Below are positions 1 through 10,358 of a stretch of 64,000 nt of DNA, one piece after another. The notes beneath the pieces are model-generated. The model did not search any database. It had not been told where the DNA came from and worked only from the letters and a program-made list of their open reading frames with translations. How positions within the stretch are numbered: the stretch's first letter is position 1; every line of letters begins with the position of its first letter. Source of the stretch: an uncultured Dialister sp. Its GTDB lineage: Bacteria; Bacillota; Negativicutes; Veillonellales; Dialisteraceae. The position numbers and the translations under genes are program-made. The stretch lies in assembly GCA_900543165.1 (NCBI GenBank), contig UQQQ01000003.1, forward strand, positions 1 to 64,000, in the 5' to 3' direction.

Positions 1-66
1 AGGCGGCGAAGCCGCCACGAGAGCCCTGAACCTTGAACCCTGAACCAAATGAAAGAAAATAAAAAA

Positions 67-106
67 GGGGCTGTGAAGAAATGAGGATTCATTTCTTCAC
101 AGCCCC
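67..106 (-). terminator. Strong bidirectional hairpin terminator after the YitT-family gene
   Basis: Perfect stem 67-84 / 89-106 (GGGGCTGTGAAGAAAT with its complement, extended by GA/TC) and a 4-nt loop. It has an A-run on the left (61-66) and a T-run on the right, so it can act in both directions. It ends 5 nt from the stop codon of the minus-strand gene at 111. A near-identical copy lies at 24969-25010. Confidence 0.85.
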
Positions 107-110
107 TTTT

Positions 111-1163
111 TTATTTCCGATAGCTCATGCGTTTTCTTGCGATTTTTTCTGCTTCGCGGGCGGCCTCGCCCTGATTCGGATGGGCTTCCTCGTCCATTTC
201 ATACTGCCACATGCGCGTGGGGACCATTTCGCCCTCGGGGCTGCTGGTGTAGCGCATGGACTTCGGCATGGTCTTCACGGTGGAGAGCGGGCTCGTAAAG
301 CCGCGGCCGATGACGTCGGTGGTATTCATGATGAAGAGAAAGGCGTGCGGGTCGATTTTCTCGATGTAGTGACGGAGCTTCGTGATCTGCGTCAGGTCGA
401 CGATGGCGAAGACGATGCGCTTATCCATGCCGGAGAAGGCGCCCTGCCCATAGAGGAGGGTCGCACCGTGGTGAATGTTGCGGAGGATGGCGTCTGCGAT
501 CTCAAGTGGCTTGTCAGAAACGATGAAGGCGGCTTTCCGCTGGGCGAAGCCGATGACGAGACGGCTCGATAGATTCGCATTGATGTACATCGCGATCAGG
601 GTGCAGATGGCGAGCTCCAGGGCAAAGATCCATGCACTGGCCATGACGATCAGGAAGTTCAGCGCAAAGACGACGTAGCCGATTTCCAGATTGTAGTATT
701 TCTTCAGGATCGCGCCGATGACATCGAGGCCGCCGGTGTTGCTGTTGTAGCGGTAGAGAAGCCCCATGCCAAGGCCAAGGATGACGCCGCCTGCGATGGC
801 GGCGACGAGCGGCTCTTTCACGGAGGACATGGTGGCAAGCGGCGCGGTGAGGTCGATGAAGACGGAGCAGAGCACGGTGCCTATGATGGTGATCAGGGTG
901 TAGAATTTCCCCATGAATTTCAGGGCAAGAAGAAGGATCGGGATATTCAGGATGAGGTTTGCGATACCGATGGGGAAACCCGTCAGGTAGTTCAGGATCA
1001 TCGCGATGCCGGTGAGCCCGCCTGCCAGAAAGTGATGGGGGACGTAGAAGGCATTGATGCCGACGGAGTAGAGAAATGTCCCGACCACAGTGATAGCCAG
1101 GATGAAAAATAGCCGCTGCCAGAAAGTGGGGCTTCTGTAGTCAGCCCCCAACGGGGTGTTCAT
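111..1163 (-). CDS. YitT family membrane protein (YitT_membrane + DUF2179)
   Basis: A 350-residue integral membrane protein. About six hydrophobic segments fill residues 15-215 (VVGTFLYSVGINAFYVPHH near the start and the glycine-rich GGVILGLGMGLLYRYNSNTGG are typical of YitT). They are followed by a soluble C-terminal DUF2179 domain, about residues 220-300 (AFIVSDKP, IHHGATLLYGQGAF). The charged tail after residue 310 (MDEEAHPNQGEAAREAEK) is poorly conserved in the family. The family is widespread in Firmicutes and its transported substrate is unknown. The ATG is preceded by AAAGAAAGGACCC, and an extended -10 lies about 60 nt upstream. It is a single-gene unit closed by the hairpin at 67-106. 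The family call is secure; the function is not. Confidence 0.9.
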   Translation of the reverse strand: MNTPLGADYRSPTFWQRLFFILAITVVGTFLYSVGINAFYVPHHFLAGGLTGIAMILNYLTGFPIGIANLILNIPILLLALKFMGKFYTLITIIGTVLCSVFIDLTAPLATMSSVKEPLVAAIAGGVILGLGMGLLYRYNSNTGGLDVIGAILKKYYNLEIGYVVFALNFLIVMASAWIFALELAICTLIAMYINANLSSRLVIGFAQRKAAFIVSDKPLEIADAILRNIHHGATLLYGQGAFSGMDKRIVFAIVDLTQITKLRHYIEKIDPHAFLFIMNTTDVIGRGFTSPLSTVKTMPKSMRYTSSPEGEMVPTRMWQYEMDEEAHPNQGEAAREAEKIARKRMSYRK

Positions 1164-1224
1164 GAGTGGGTCCTTTCTTTGGAAAATGGAAGCACCAAGG
1201 GTGCGGTGAGAAGATTTACATCAT

Positions 1225-1230
1225 ATTATA
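1225..1230 (-). promoter_or_regulatory. Extended -10 element for the YitT-family gene
   Basis: On the minus strand this reads TGCTATAAT, a TGn extended -10 with a consensus hexamer, about 60 nt from the start codon. No convincing -35 box is visible. Confidence 0.5.
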
Positions 1231-1690
1231 GCATGAGGGGCAAGGCGAGGGGCGTGCCGCCCTTTGATTGCGTGCGAAAACTTCGCTTGAATGAGAAATT
1301 AGAAATGAGAAATGCGAAATGGTAGTGCTTCGCGCCGTCGTCATCTCGAGCGTAGCCGAGAGATCTTCCTTGCAGAACGGTTAGTGTACCAATTGCGCTA
1401 TTTCAATCACCGCTTGCTCCTAATCCCTAATCCCTAGCCACTTATCCCTGCTTTCAAACTTGTGGTGGCGGCTTCGCTGCAATATATATGGGGCGATGCC
1501 CGAAGGTCTGCCAAAAAGCAGGTTTCCCGTTTTGAATTTTCCAAACATTACCCGCTTGACCGCGAATGACAAAGATCGAGGGCTGCGCTCGGAATGACGA
1601 TATGAGAAGGCGGCAGTCTGACGTCTCCTAGTCTCCAGTCTCCAGTCACTAGTCACTAGTCACCAGTCACTCACCCCGAAAAAAACTTTC
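1231..1690. repeat. Intergenic mosaic repeat island
   Basis: Modules in order: M6 remnant (1233-1290), M5 (1292-1320), M4 (1338-1375), M1 heptamers (1420-1450), M2 (1462-1500), a second M4 (about 1560-1605) and M1 (1622-1672). No gene with a ribosome binding site is visible. Confidence 0.75.
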
Positions 1691-1696
1691 CTCTCC

Positions 1697-1732
1697 CCCC
1701 CTGACCCTGTCACTTGTGACAGGGTCAGGGGG
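1697..1732. repeat. 17-bp perfect inverted repeat upstream of the TPS operon
   Basis: CCCCCTGACCCTGTCAC at 1697-1713 is repeated inverted at 1716-1732 with only TT between. An A5T5 run follows. It lies about 100 nt upstream of the TpsB start and could be a factor-independent terminator or an operator. It differs from the surrounding repeat modules. Confidence 0.6.
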
Positions 1733-1837
1733 AAAAATTTTTGATACAATGTGTACAAGATAGGGGTAGTGTACCCTTTTTTAGAAAAAGCAGACGGTAT
1801 TCTGCGTACTGCCTTTTTTCCGATGGAGGATCTTGCC

Positions 1838-3501
1838 ATGAAACGTACCATACAATCGCTATCTCTTAGTCTTTTGACAGCCCTTCTTTTTTCAGGCAGT
1901 GTGAGTGCTGCGCCGGCGCTGCCGCAGCTCGATCCGAAGGGTCCGGCGGTGCAGAAGGTGACAGATCAGGCGTCGCGCATGAGTGAGACGAACCAGCAGG
2001 TGGCATCGTACTATCAGAAGAGCCGCTACCGCACGCTGGATGCGGTGCATTCCTCAGAGGCGGAAGCTGAAAAGGGCGGGCTTGTCTTTGAAGTGAAGGA
2101 AATCCGTGTGACGCCGTCGAAATTTCTTTCCGCAGAGGAGATCCGGAAGGCCATCCATTTCAAAGGCGCAGGGCCTGCCACTGTGAAAGAGCTGACGGAC
2201 ATGGTGGCCCGCCTGAATGCGCTGTATCAGGAGAAGCATATCGTGACGGCGCAGGCCGTGCTGCCGCCACAGAAGGTACAGGACGGCGTGGTCTACATCC
2301 GTCTCATTGAAGGGAAATTCGGCAAGACGGTCATCACGGGAAATCAGCGGATTTCCGAGAAGACGCTCCTCTCGCGCATCCATGGAAGGATGGGCGAACT
2401 GGTGGACGTGGACCGGCTCGAGGATGAGCTCCGCGTGTATAATTCGACGAATACCTATCAGGTGCGGGCAGAGCTGGTGCCGGGAGAAGAGGAAGGGACC
2501 TCCGACCTCCATCTGGTGCTCGAGGAGAAGGAGAATCCGCTGACATCCTTCATTTTCACGGACAATGCGGGGCAGAAAGAGAGCGGCCGCTACCGCATCG
2601 GCGCGTATACGGAGTACCGCGGGATCGGCGGGCATGATGCGAGCCTCGCAGTGAGCCCGGTGTGGACGGAAGGCATCTGGGGCGGCTCGGTGATGTACGA
2701 TACGCCATGGGGGCATCACGGGACGCGGGCGCAGATTTCCTATAGCAGAAATCTGGTGGATATCATCGACGGCACCTTCAAGGACTATGACATGAAGGCA
2801 AATTCGAATGACGCGGCGATTTCCATCACGCATCCTGTGAATATCACGCCGCTTTCCCGTGTGGACGTCTTCCTGGAAGGCCATCGGAAATGGTCGGATA
2901 CCACATACTCCGGGATGGAGCTTTCGAATAGCGCGACGCGCACGGTGAAGGCCGGACTGTCAGCGCGGAGCTTCGATGAGAACGGGCTGTGGTTCTTCAT
3001 GACCAGCGTCACCGGCTACGAAAGCGATGACCGCGTGAATGATAAGGATAACAACGGCTCATATATAGCGCCTACCTCATGCGCCGGCAGAATCTCAAAA
3101 ATGACCAGTACATGCTCTACCGCCTCTACGGCCAATACACCGCCTTCGAGTCGCTGCCCTCGACGGAGCAGTTCACGCTGGGCGGCATGGGGAGTGTCCG
3201 CGGATACCAGGAAAGTATCCTTTCGGGCGATAAAGGCTGGTTCACCGGTATGGAGTACGGCTTCCCCATCAGCAGTGACCATCAGACATGGCGAGGCTTC
3301 GTCTTCCTCGACCACGGTGTCGCATATAACAATTTCACCATCAAAACAACGAAGGACTATCTCACGAGCGCGGGCCTCGGTCTGGAGTGCAGCAAGGGCG
3401 GCTGGTATGGTAAGGCCGTCCTCGGCATCCCGCTCAAGGATTCCGGAAATATCGGAGATGCATCGCCGAGAGTGCATTTCTATCTGCAGAGGAATGTGTA
3501 A
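1838..3501 (+). pseudogene. Two-partner secretion transporter TpsB (ShlB/FhaC/HecB family), frameshifted
   Basis: Outer-membrane Omp85-type pore that would export the TpsA exoprotein encoded downstream. I chose the ATG at 1838 because GGAGGA lies 7 nt upstream and a signal peptide follows (LSLSLLTALLFSGSVSA). A POTRA domain covers about residues 60-160, then barrel sequence. The frame is lost at ATATATA (3061-3067). The original frame would end at 3529 in an unrelated tail, whereas the true C-terminus continues in another frame to 3501 with the conserved GGMGSVRGY motif and the final barrel strand ending in VHFYLQRNV. Removing one TA restores an uninterrupted 553-residue protein, close to the family norm of about 550-590. 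The break is either a real mutation or slippage in the short TA repeat. Confidence 0.88.
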
Positions 3502-3831
3502 TTTTGAGGGACTGGTGACTGGTGGCTAGTAGCTAGGGATTAGTGGCTAGGGATTAGGTTTGCGATACGAGAAAACCGCTAGTTTCAAAACTCCGCGGCG
3601 CTTCATTATTTTGCGTCGCACCAACCCCTTTGAACCTCTTAAACCTATAGCGATGAGTAGCTAGGGATTAGGGATTGGGGATTAAGAGTGACTAGTGACT
3701 GGTGACTTGAATACTGCTTTCGGGCATCGCCCCATACATATTCGCGGCGAAGCCGCCACCACAACCCTGAACCCTGAACCCTGAACCCTGAACCCTTAAA
3801 CCCTTCAACCGATCTTCATGATCTTTCGACA
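3502..3831. repeat. Mosaic repeat island between tpsB and tpsA
   Basis: M1 heptamer arrays (about 3507-3560 and 3655-3715), M2 (3730-3760) and a telomere-like run of four CCCTGAA heptamers (about 3766-3793, M6). It separates two genes that are normally adjacent in an operon. Confidence 0.75.
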
Positions 3832-3848
3832 CAAAGGAGGACCATCTT

Positions 3849-5550
3849 ATGAATAAAATCTACAAAGTCGTCTGGAATGCCACGCGTGGCTGCTATGTGG
3901 TCGCTTCGGAGCTGGTGAAGACGCACCGGGGGAAGAAGAGCGTGCGCCGCGGCGGGAGCATCCTCTCCCGCGCAGGGACGGCACTGCTCCTTGCTATCGC
4001 AGGCTGGGGCGCGGCTTGCAATTTCATTTACGCAGATGTCAACGTGGCGGATCCGGCTCACACTGGCAAGGTGGATAAGACCCCGCTCGCAGGCGGCGGC
4101 ACGCAGTATGACATCTACAACCAGCAGGTCAACAATGGCAGTGCCCTGAACAAGTTCACGGATTTCGGTATCGGACAGAAGGACGTGGCGAATCTTCAGC
4201 TCGGCTCCTCGGTCGATCGCCAGATCAACCTAGTCAAGAACCGCATCAACATTGATGGCGTGGTGAATGCGATCAAGGATAATAAGATCGGCGGGGACGT
4301 GTATTTCTTCTCGAATGCAGGCATTATGGTCGGCAAGACTGGCGTATTCAATGTGGGGCGTCTGACGCTGGGGACGAATGCGGCGTATGGCGAAGCGCTG
4401 TACAATGGCGGGATGGAGAAGCATTTGGCGCAGTCCGCTACGGCGCAGGCGAAGGCTGTCGCTGGCGGCAGTGACATCACGCTTCAGGGGAAGGTCTATG
4501 CCCAAGGCGATGTGATCGTGGGCGCAGGCGATGTATCTCTGAACGGTGCGGCTGTACGCACGCATGTGGATAATGCAGGCACTTACGCAGCGCAGAAAAC
4601 CGCCGATGAATATAGAAATCAGCTGGTGAATATCAATACCCCGTCGGCTACGGTCGCCACTGCTCTCGGCAAGGGCGATGTCGCACTGGCGGCTGTCGGT
4701 GTACCGTCGGAAGCGAAATCCTTCGAGACCAAGGGTGCGATCGTCATTGACAAGGCATACATTGACGCGTCAGGCGGTGACACGTCGGTCATCGCCAGCG
4801 CGGAACGGAATGGCGGGAATCTCATGGGCAGCCAGGCTTCGGCGTCGGTCGATATTTCGAATGCCACCATCAAAGGGCAGCATGTAGGCATTGCGGCGAA
4901 GACGGAAGTCAGCGGCAAGGTCGGCTCGGCGGATGCGTATAAAACAGCTGCGGAAGAGGATGGTATCCTCGGACTGCTCCATGCGACCTTTGATGAACAG
5001 GTGGGAAATCTGGCGTCTGTCGTGAAGACGGGCGCAGACTCTCTCGTGACGGTCAAGGATTCGCAGCTCACCGCGGCGGAAGACCTTACGATTTCCTCGA
5101 AGGTAAAGTCGGAAATTGGCAGTGAGACGGGCGGCGCTCTCGGCGTCGGGATCAATGTCGGCATCGCGGACGTTTCCTCGAAAGTAGAGATCCAGGGGAC
5201 AAGTGCGCTCACGGCAGGGAAGGATCTCGCGATTTCTGAGGAAGGCAGTAACGCTATCGATCTCCAGCGGCAGGGCAGCGCGGAAGATCTTCCCATCGCG
5301 ATCGATCTTGGCTGGGCGGAAGCGAAGACAGATGCATCCGTCAATGTAGACAAAGAGGCGACGCTGAAGGCGAAAGAAAATGTAGACGTATCGGCGAAGG
5401 CAGAGAGAAATCTCTCCGTCGAGGTCGAGAACAGCAGCGGCGACGGCACGCTGGGCCTCGCGGTCGGCGTCATCCAGTCCGAGACGAAGGCAACGGCCGA
5501 TGTGCAGGGCAAAGTCTATGCAAATGGCAAGGTCAGTGTCAGAGAATACG
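3849..5550 (+). pseudogene. TpsA segment 1: ESPR, TPS secretion domain, first beta-helix repeats
   Basis: This segment carries everything needed for export: the ESPR, a hydrophobic stretch (LLLAIAGWGAACNFIYADV) with the likely signal peptidase site near residue 60, and the TPS domain (DFGIGQKDVANLQLG, VYFFSNAGIMVGKTGVFNVG). The frame runs off into a short false tail ending at 5576. If translated it would be a secreted fragment of about 570 residues. The TPS domain itself shows no lesion. Confidence 0.8.
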
Positions 5551-6450
5551 GTATCGGACGAAGATGGGAAGTATGATCCCGATACGCTCCACATCACGAG
5601 CGAGAGCGAAAGCGATGATGGCACCAGCTCGGATCCCATTCACGACATCGTGGACGTAGCGATGACCAAGGGCAAGGGCAACCAGCTCATGGCGGGCATC
5701 AAGAAGCTTTGGGGTGATAAGTCGACGGAGAAGAAGGCGGCAGACGCCGGGACGACCGCGGCTGACCAGATCGCGGCGACGAGCGCGGGCGGCGGCCTCG
5801 GGCTCAATGCTGCGACGGCTTTCCTCTTCAGTGACAACAGCGCGAAGGCGTCCCTTTCGGGTGAAGTGCGCGGCTATGATGGAGCAAGCGGTGCGGGCGC
5901 AGTCGATGTACACGCGGAGACCTTGTCGCGGACGAAGGTGAAGGCAGGTGTCAGCCAGGGTGCGGACAAGAGCGCCGGCATCGCGGCGGCGGTGAACTAC
6001 GTCGACCAGAATGACAAGGCCGAAGCCGAACTCGCGGGTGACATCAAGTCCAAGGGCGATGTGAAGGTCAGCGCGGAAACGAAGCGCCCCTGGCAGTCGA
6101 ACCTTGAAGGCTTCGGTGAAAATCTTGCGGATGACTTGGCAACCATTTTCGATCCGAATAATGGTTTTGAACTGTCGTGCCTGACCGACTCTTGGACGCA
6201 GACGGTCGGCGCGGGCGAGAAAGTCTCCGGCGCAGCGGCGCTGAACATCATGGAATACAACCACACCGCGAAAGCAACGGTGAAGAAGGATACGAAGGTA
6301 GACATCGATAATGGCAATCTCGATGTCAGCGCGAAGAATGATATCCACACTGTGAATTTCAGCGGCGACATCAAAGCGCCGATCGGCGACCAGCCGGGGA
6401 GCCTCGATTTTGGGAAGACATTGGAGGAAGTCCTTTCTCCGGCAGCGGGA
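5551..6450 (+). pseudogene. TpsA segment 2: beta-helix repeats
   Basis: This continues TpsA in the next reading frame (SDEDGKYDPDTLHITSES onward). It has the same Ala/Gly/Asp repeat style (GLGLNAATAFLFSDNSAKA, AAALNIMEYNHTAKATV). It joins segment 1 through one extra or two missing bases near 5545 and segment 3 through one missing base in GGGAAAGCCG near 6448-6455, where adding a G restores GKAALGGAALTVHQ. It has no start signal of its own. Confidence 0.75.
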
Positions 6451-6458
6451 AAGCCGCA

Positions 6459-9180
6459 TTGGGCGGCGCGGCGCTTACCGTGCATCAGAAGAATACCGCC
6501 GAAGCCACCGTGGAAGATGGCGTGACTGTGACGAAGGCGAAGGATGTCAGCGTCACGGCGGAGAACAAAGGCTCGAATCTTTCCATGGCGGCTGCGGGCG
6601 GCAAGGGGCAGACCGTTGCCATCGACGGGACAGTCAATGTCAACCGTTTCGAAAACACCACCAAAGCCACGGTCGGCAAAGCGACCATCAACGCAGACGG
6701 TGACGTCAGCGTCAGTGCTGAGGACAATAGCAAGACCATCAACATCGGCGGTGCGATCGCTGTCTCCGAACAGGCAGGCATCGGCGCCACCGTCGCATAC
6801 AACCACATCGACCGCCAGACAGAAGCATCGCTCCAGGGGAAGGTCACTTCTACGAAAGACGTCTCCGTCACCGCCAAGAACACCGGCGCGATCTACGCCA
6901 TGTCCGCAGCCGGCGGTGTCACCATGGATAGCACCGAGGCGAACGGCGCAGGCAGTACCGGTCTGAAAGCACAGGAAGGTGAGGACAGCCAGAGCACCTC
7001 TTCGATCGGCGAACTGGCAGAAAAACTGCTGAACGCAGGCAAGTCGGACAAAGATAAGAAAGAGATCCAGAAAAGCGACTCCGCACTGGACACCATCGCA
7101 GGAAAAGATGCGTCCATGGGTGAGAACGTCGGCACCGCAAAGGGCGGCTTTGCCACGGCGGCGAATGTCTCCGTGAATCGTATCACCGATACGGCGAAGG
7201 CGTATACGAAAGGAAATATGGTCACTGCCGATGCGCTCGCCATCCGTTCCGGCAATGACAGTAAGATCACGACAGGCGCGGGTGCGATCGCCCTCGGCCT
7301 CTCGCAGAACAGCAGTGCCATCGCAGGGAGCTTCATGTACAACGCCATCACGGACAAGAATGAAGCCTATGCCGAAGATGCAGTGCTGACGCTCCAAGGC
7401 AGCGAGAAGGAAGACGCTTCCCTCACTGTCGAAGCGGACAACGCGGCGAAGATCACAAATATCGCAGCGAGCGGCAGTGGTGCGGCAAAGGGCAGCGCCA
7501 TCGCGGGCCAGATCAGTCTGAACTGGGTGGATAATGAAACCGACGCCCATGTGAAGGGCGGCCGTCTCACTGCGGATGAAGCGGCGACCATCGCGGCCAA
7601 AGACCGCGGCACCATCGACTCCTACACGGGCGCGGTGGCGATTTCCGCTGGCAATAATGGAGCGGCGGTGGGGGCGTCCATCGCAGCAAACCTCATCGAA
7701 GGGGAAACCACCTCTTCGCTCGAAGATACCACAGTGAACAGCGGCGGCGCCCTCTCCGTCACCGCGGATGAGACCAGCCAGATCCAGTCCATCGTGGCGG
7801 CCTTCTCGGCGAGCGGGAACTGGATCCACACGAAGACGGATGCCCATATTTCCAATGACAATACCATGAAGACAGGGGCGCTCTCCGTCCTGGCGAAGAA
7901 TGGAAGCAATGCGACACTCGGCGTCGGCAGTGCGGCTGTCGGAGGAAACTCCGCCGGCGCATCCATCGGCGTTATGGTGAACCAGTCGGAAGTCGCAGCT
8001 ACGCTTACCGGCGATAAAGATAAGAATCATACCATCACCGCGGACGGCATCACTGTACAGGCGGATAATGCGTACAATGGCGCGGCTTCGGATACAGATG
8101 ATAAGACTGCTAGGACCGTCGCTGTCGGCTTCGCTGGCGGCACCTCGCAGTTCGCGGGCTCCGGCTCTGTCACGGTGAATGTCATCGACCAGAAGACCGA
8201 TGCGACTATCGGCAAGGGCAAGTACGATGCAGGGCGAAAGGCGGCTCAGGTAGGTGCGACAAGCACCGCGAAGCTCTTCGGCCTCGCGGGCGGCGCGTCC
8301 CTCTCCGCGGGAAGCGGTATTGGCGCAGCTGTCGACGTCCAGACCTACAACGGTCACACCTATGCAGGCATCGCCGACGGTGCGTCCCTGAAAAATGCGT
8401 CCTCCGTCACCGTGAATGCGGACTCGAAAGAACACCTGACCTCTGTCGCAGCGCCCCTCGCCGGCGGAGCCGGTACTTTCGCAGGGGCAGGGGCAGCTGG
8501 CGCACACTCCGTCTCGACCGATACGAAAGCGTATTTGGGCCAGAGTGAAGTGACGGAGGCCGGTGATGTCTCTGCCACCGCCAAGGATGAAACGGAACTG
8601 AAAACCGTCGCAGGCAGTGGTGCTGCCAGCGGAAATACCGGTGTCGGTCTCACCGCAGCGGTCGAAGTGGTGAACAAAAAAGCTAGTGCGATCGTGGGTG
8701 ACGATGTGAAAGTGACAGGCAGCAGCCTCACCGTGAAAGCAGAAAACACCAGCAGCAGCGTGACCAGTGCTGCCGGTCTCGGTGCCGGCGGTACGGCAGG
8801 TCTTGCCGGAGCGGCATCGGAAACCTTCATGAAGCAGGAAACCGATGCACATGTCGGCAAGAATGCGAAAGTTACCGTCAAGAAGGGCGCGGAGATTCTT
8901 GCCGATTCGAAGTTTACGCAGGGCGCGGCGGCGGGCAGCGTCGGTGCGGCGGGAACGGTCGGCATGGGGCTCACGAATTCCACGGTTTCCTTCACGGGAG
9001 ACACCGCCGCTTATGCGGATGAGAACGCGGTTATCGATGGCGGGGAAAAAGTCAATATTTCCGCAACCCAGCTGACGAAGGTAGACTATGGCACGGTCGC
9101 GGGCGCGGTGGGCGGCACGGCGTCTCTCTCCGGCACCGTGGGTGTCAATGCGCTGAAGACGACCACGAAAGCCTATGCAG
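6459..9180 (+). pseudogene. TpsA segment 3: longest uninterrupted early repeat block
   Basis: About 900 residues of imperfect repeats in which structural positions alternate with KA(T/S)V and GAAVG-type turns (for example AIAGSFMYNAITDKNEAYAE). This is consistent with a right-handed beta-helix shaft. The true frame ends near 9180; a false tail continues to 9317. One missing base near 9176-9187 joins it to segment 4 (AKTANAEGIAVTASDETT). Confidence 0.75.
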
Positions 9181-9181
9181 C

Positions 9182-10352
9182 AGCCAGCTCTCGGCGAAGA
9201 CAGCAAACGCAGAAGGGATCGCGGTCACGGCCAGCGATGAGACAACGCTCAAAGGTGACAATGGCGGCGTGTCCATCGGCATTTCCGGTGGAAGCGCGGG
9301 TGCAGCCATCGGCGTGACGAATATTTCCAAAGATACAGAAGCCTTCCTGGGCGGAAGAGCCGCTATTGATACCGCGGGGAAGACGAAGATTTCCGCGAAG
9401 AATCAGGAAAGCTTCGTGAATGTCACCGTGCAGGCTGCCGGCGGGCTCTATGCCGGCCTTGCGGGCGCAGTGAATGTGACGAATCTCTCCGCTGTCACCA
9501 AGGCGTACACGGGAGATGACGTTTCTTTCAATCAGGCAGATAAAAAAGGCAGCGATGTCACGGTCGAGGCGAAGCACAATATTGACAAGATGACGAGCGC
9601 GGTCGCAGGCGCGGCGGTCGGTGCAGGAGCACTGGGGGCGGCGGTAGATATCGGTACGATTCGCACGCAGACGAATGCGTTCCTGGGGGAAAATAACAAG
9701 CTCCACACGGATGGCGCGCTGGTGATCGATGCGGCGGATCACATGGAAGGCATTTCCACGAATGCCATCGCGGCAGCCGTGGGTGGATTCGGTGTCGCAG
9801 GCAGCGTCTCGGTGTACAACTTCTGCAGTATCATGAGTGACAGCGATATTGCCATGCTCTCGGGCAAGACCAGCAAGGATGGCGGCGAAAGCTCCATGGA
9901 CGACTGGGTGAATGGCGAAATCAACAAGTCCCAGACGGGCAATGCCATGGGTGTGTACCAGACAGATGCGCTTACGGATGTGAAAAATAAACTGGAAACG
10001 AAATTCCAAAGCGAGACGCCGGATATGGGTGAGAAAGGGACGCTCGCCCAGATCGGGAACGGCAGCACTGTCACGGCAGACAACGTCCGGATCAAGGCGG
10101 ATGATAAGCTCTCCGTCTCGAACCTCATGGGCAATGTCAGCGCAGGCGGCAGCGCGGCGGGCATCTCGGTCAATGTCGTCCGCACGGATACCTTGACGCA
10201 GGCGAAGACGGGAGAGAACTCTTCTATCCGGTCGGTGGGAGATGTCCAGATTTCTGCGGGCTCTGACCATCAGATGAAAAGTGACATCGTCGGCGCGTCC
10301 CTCTCCGGCGGTATCTCCGCTCAGGGGACGGAAGAGACCTGGATGGACAAGA
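9182..10352 (+). pseudogene. TpsA segment 4: beta-helix repeats
   Basis: Repeat block in a third frame (GVSIGISGGSAGAAIGVTN). It ends at ETWMDKS near 10352, where the coding sequence shifts to SIVRALAGTGSSITSGGQTA in another frame. Two bases appear to be missing, or one added, within 10350-10362. The original frame stays open as nonsense to 10810. Confidence 0.72.
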
Positions 10353-10358
10353 GCATAG

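Noticed and set aside
5997..9206. Antisense open frame of 1,069 codons opposite tpsA
   Set aside because: It has no ribosome binding site, a composition expected from the complement of Ala/Gly-rich codons, and matches no family. It is a shadow of the tpsA repeats, like the 1,045-codon antisense frame at 15094-18231.
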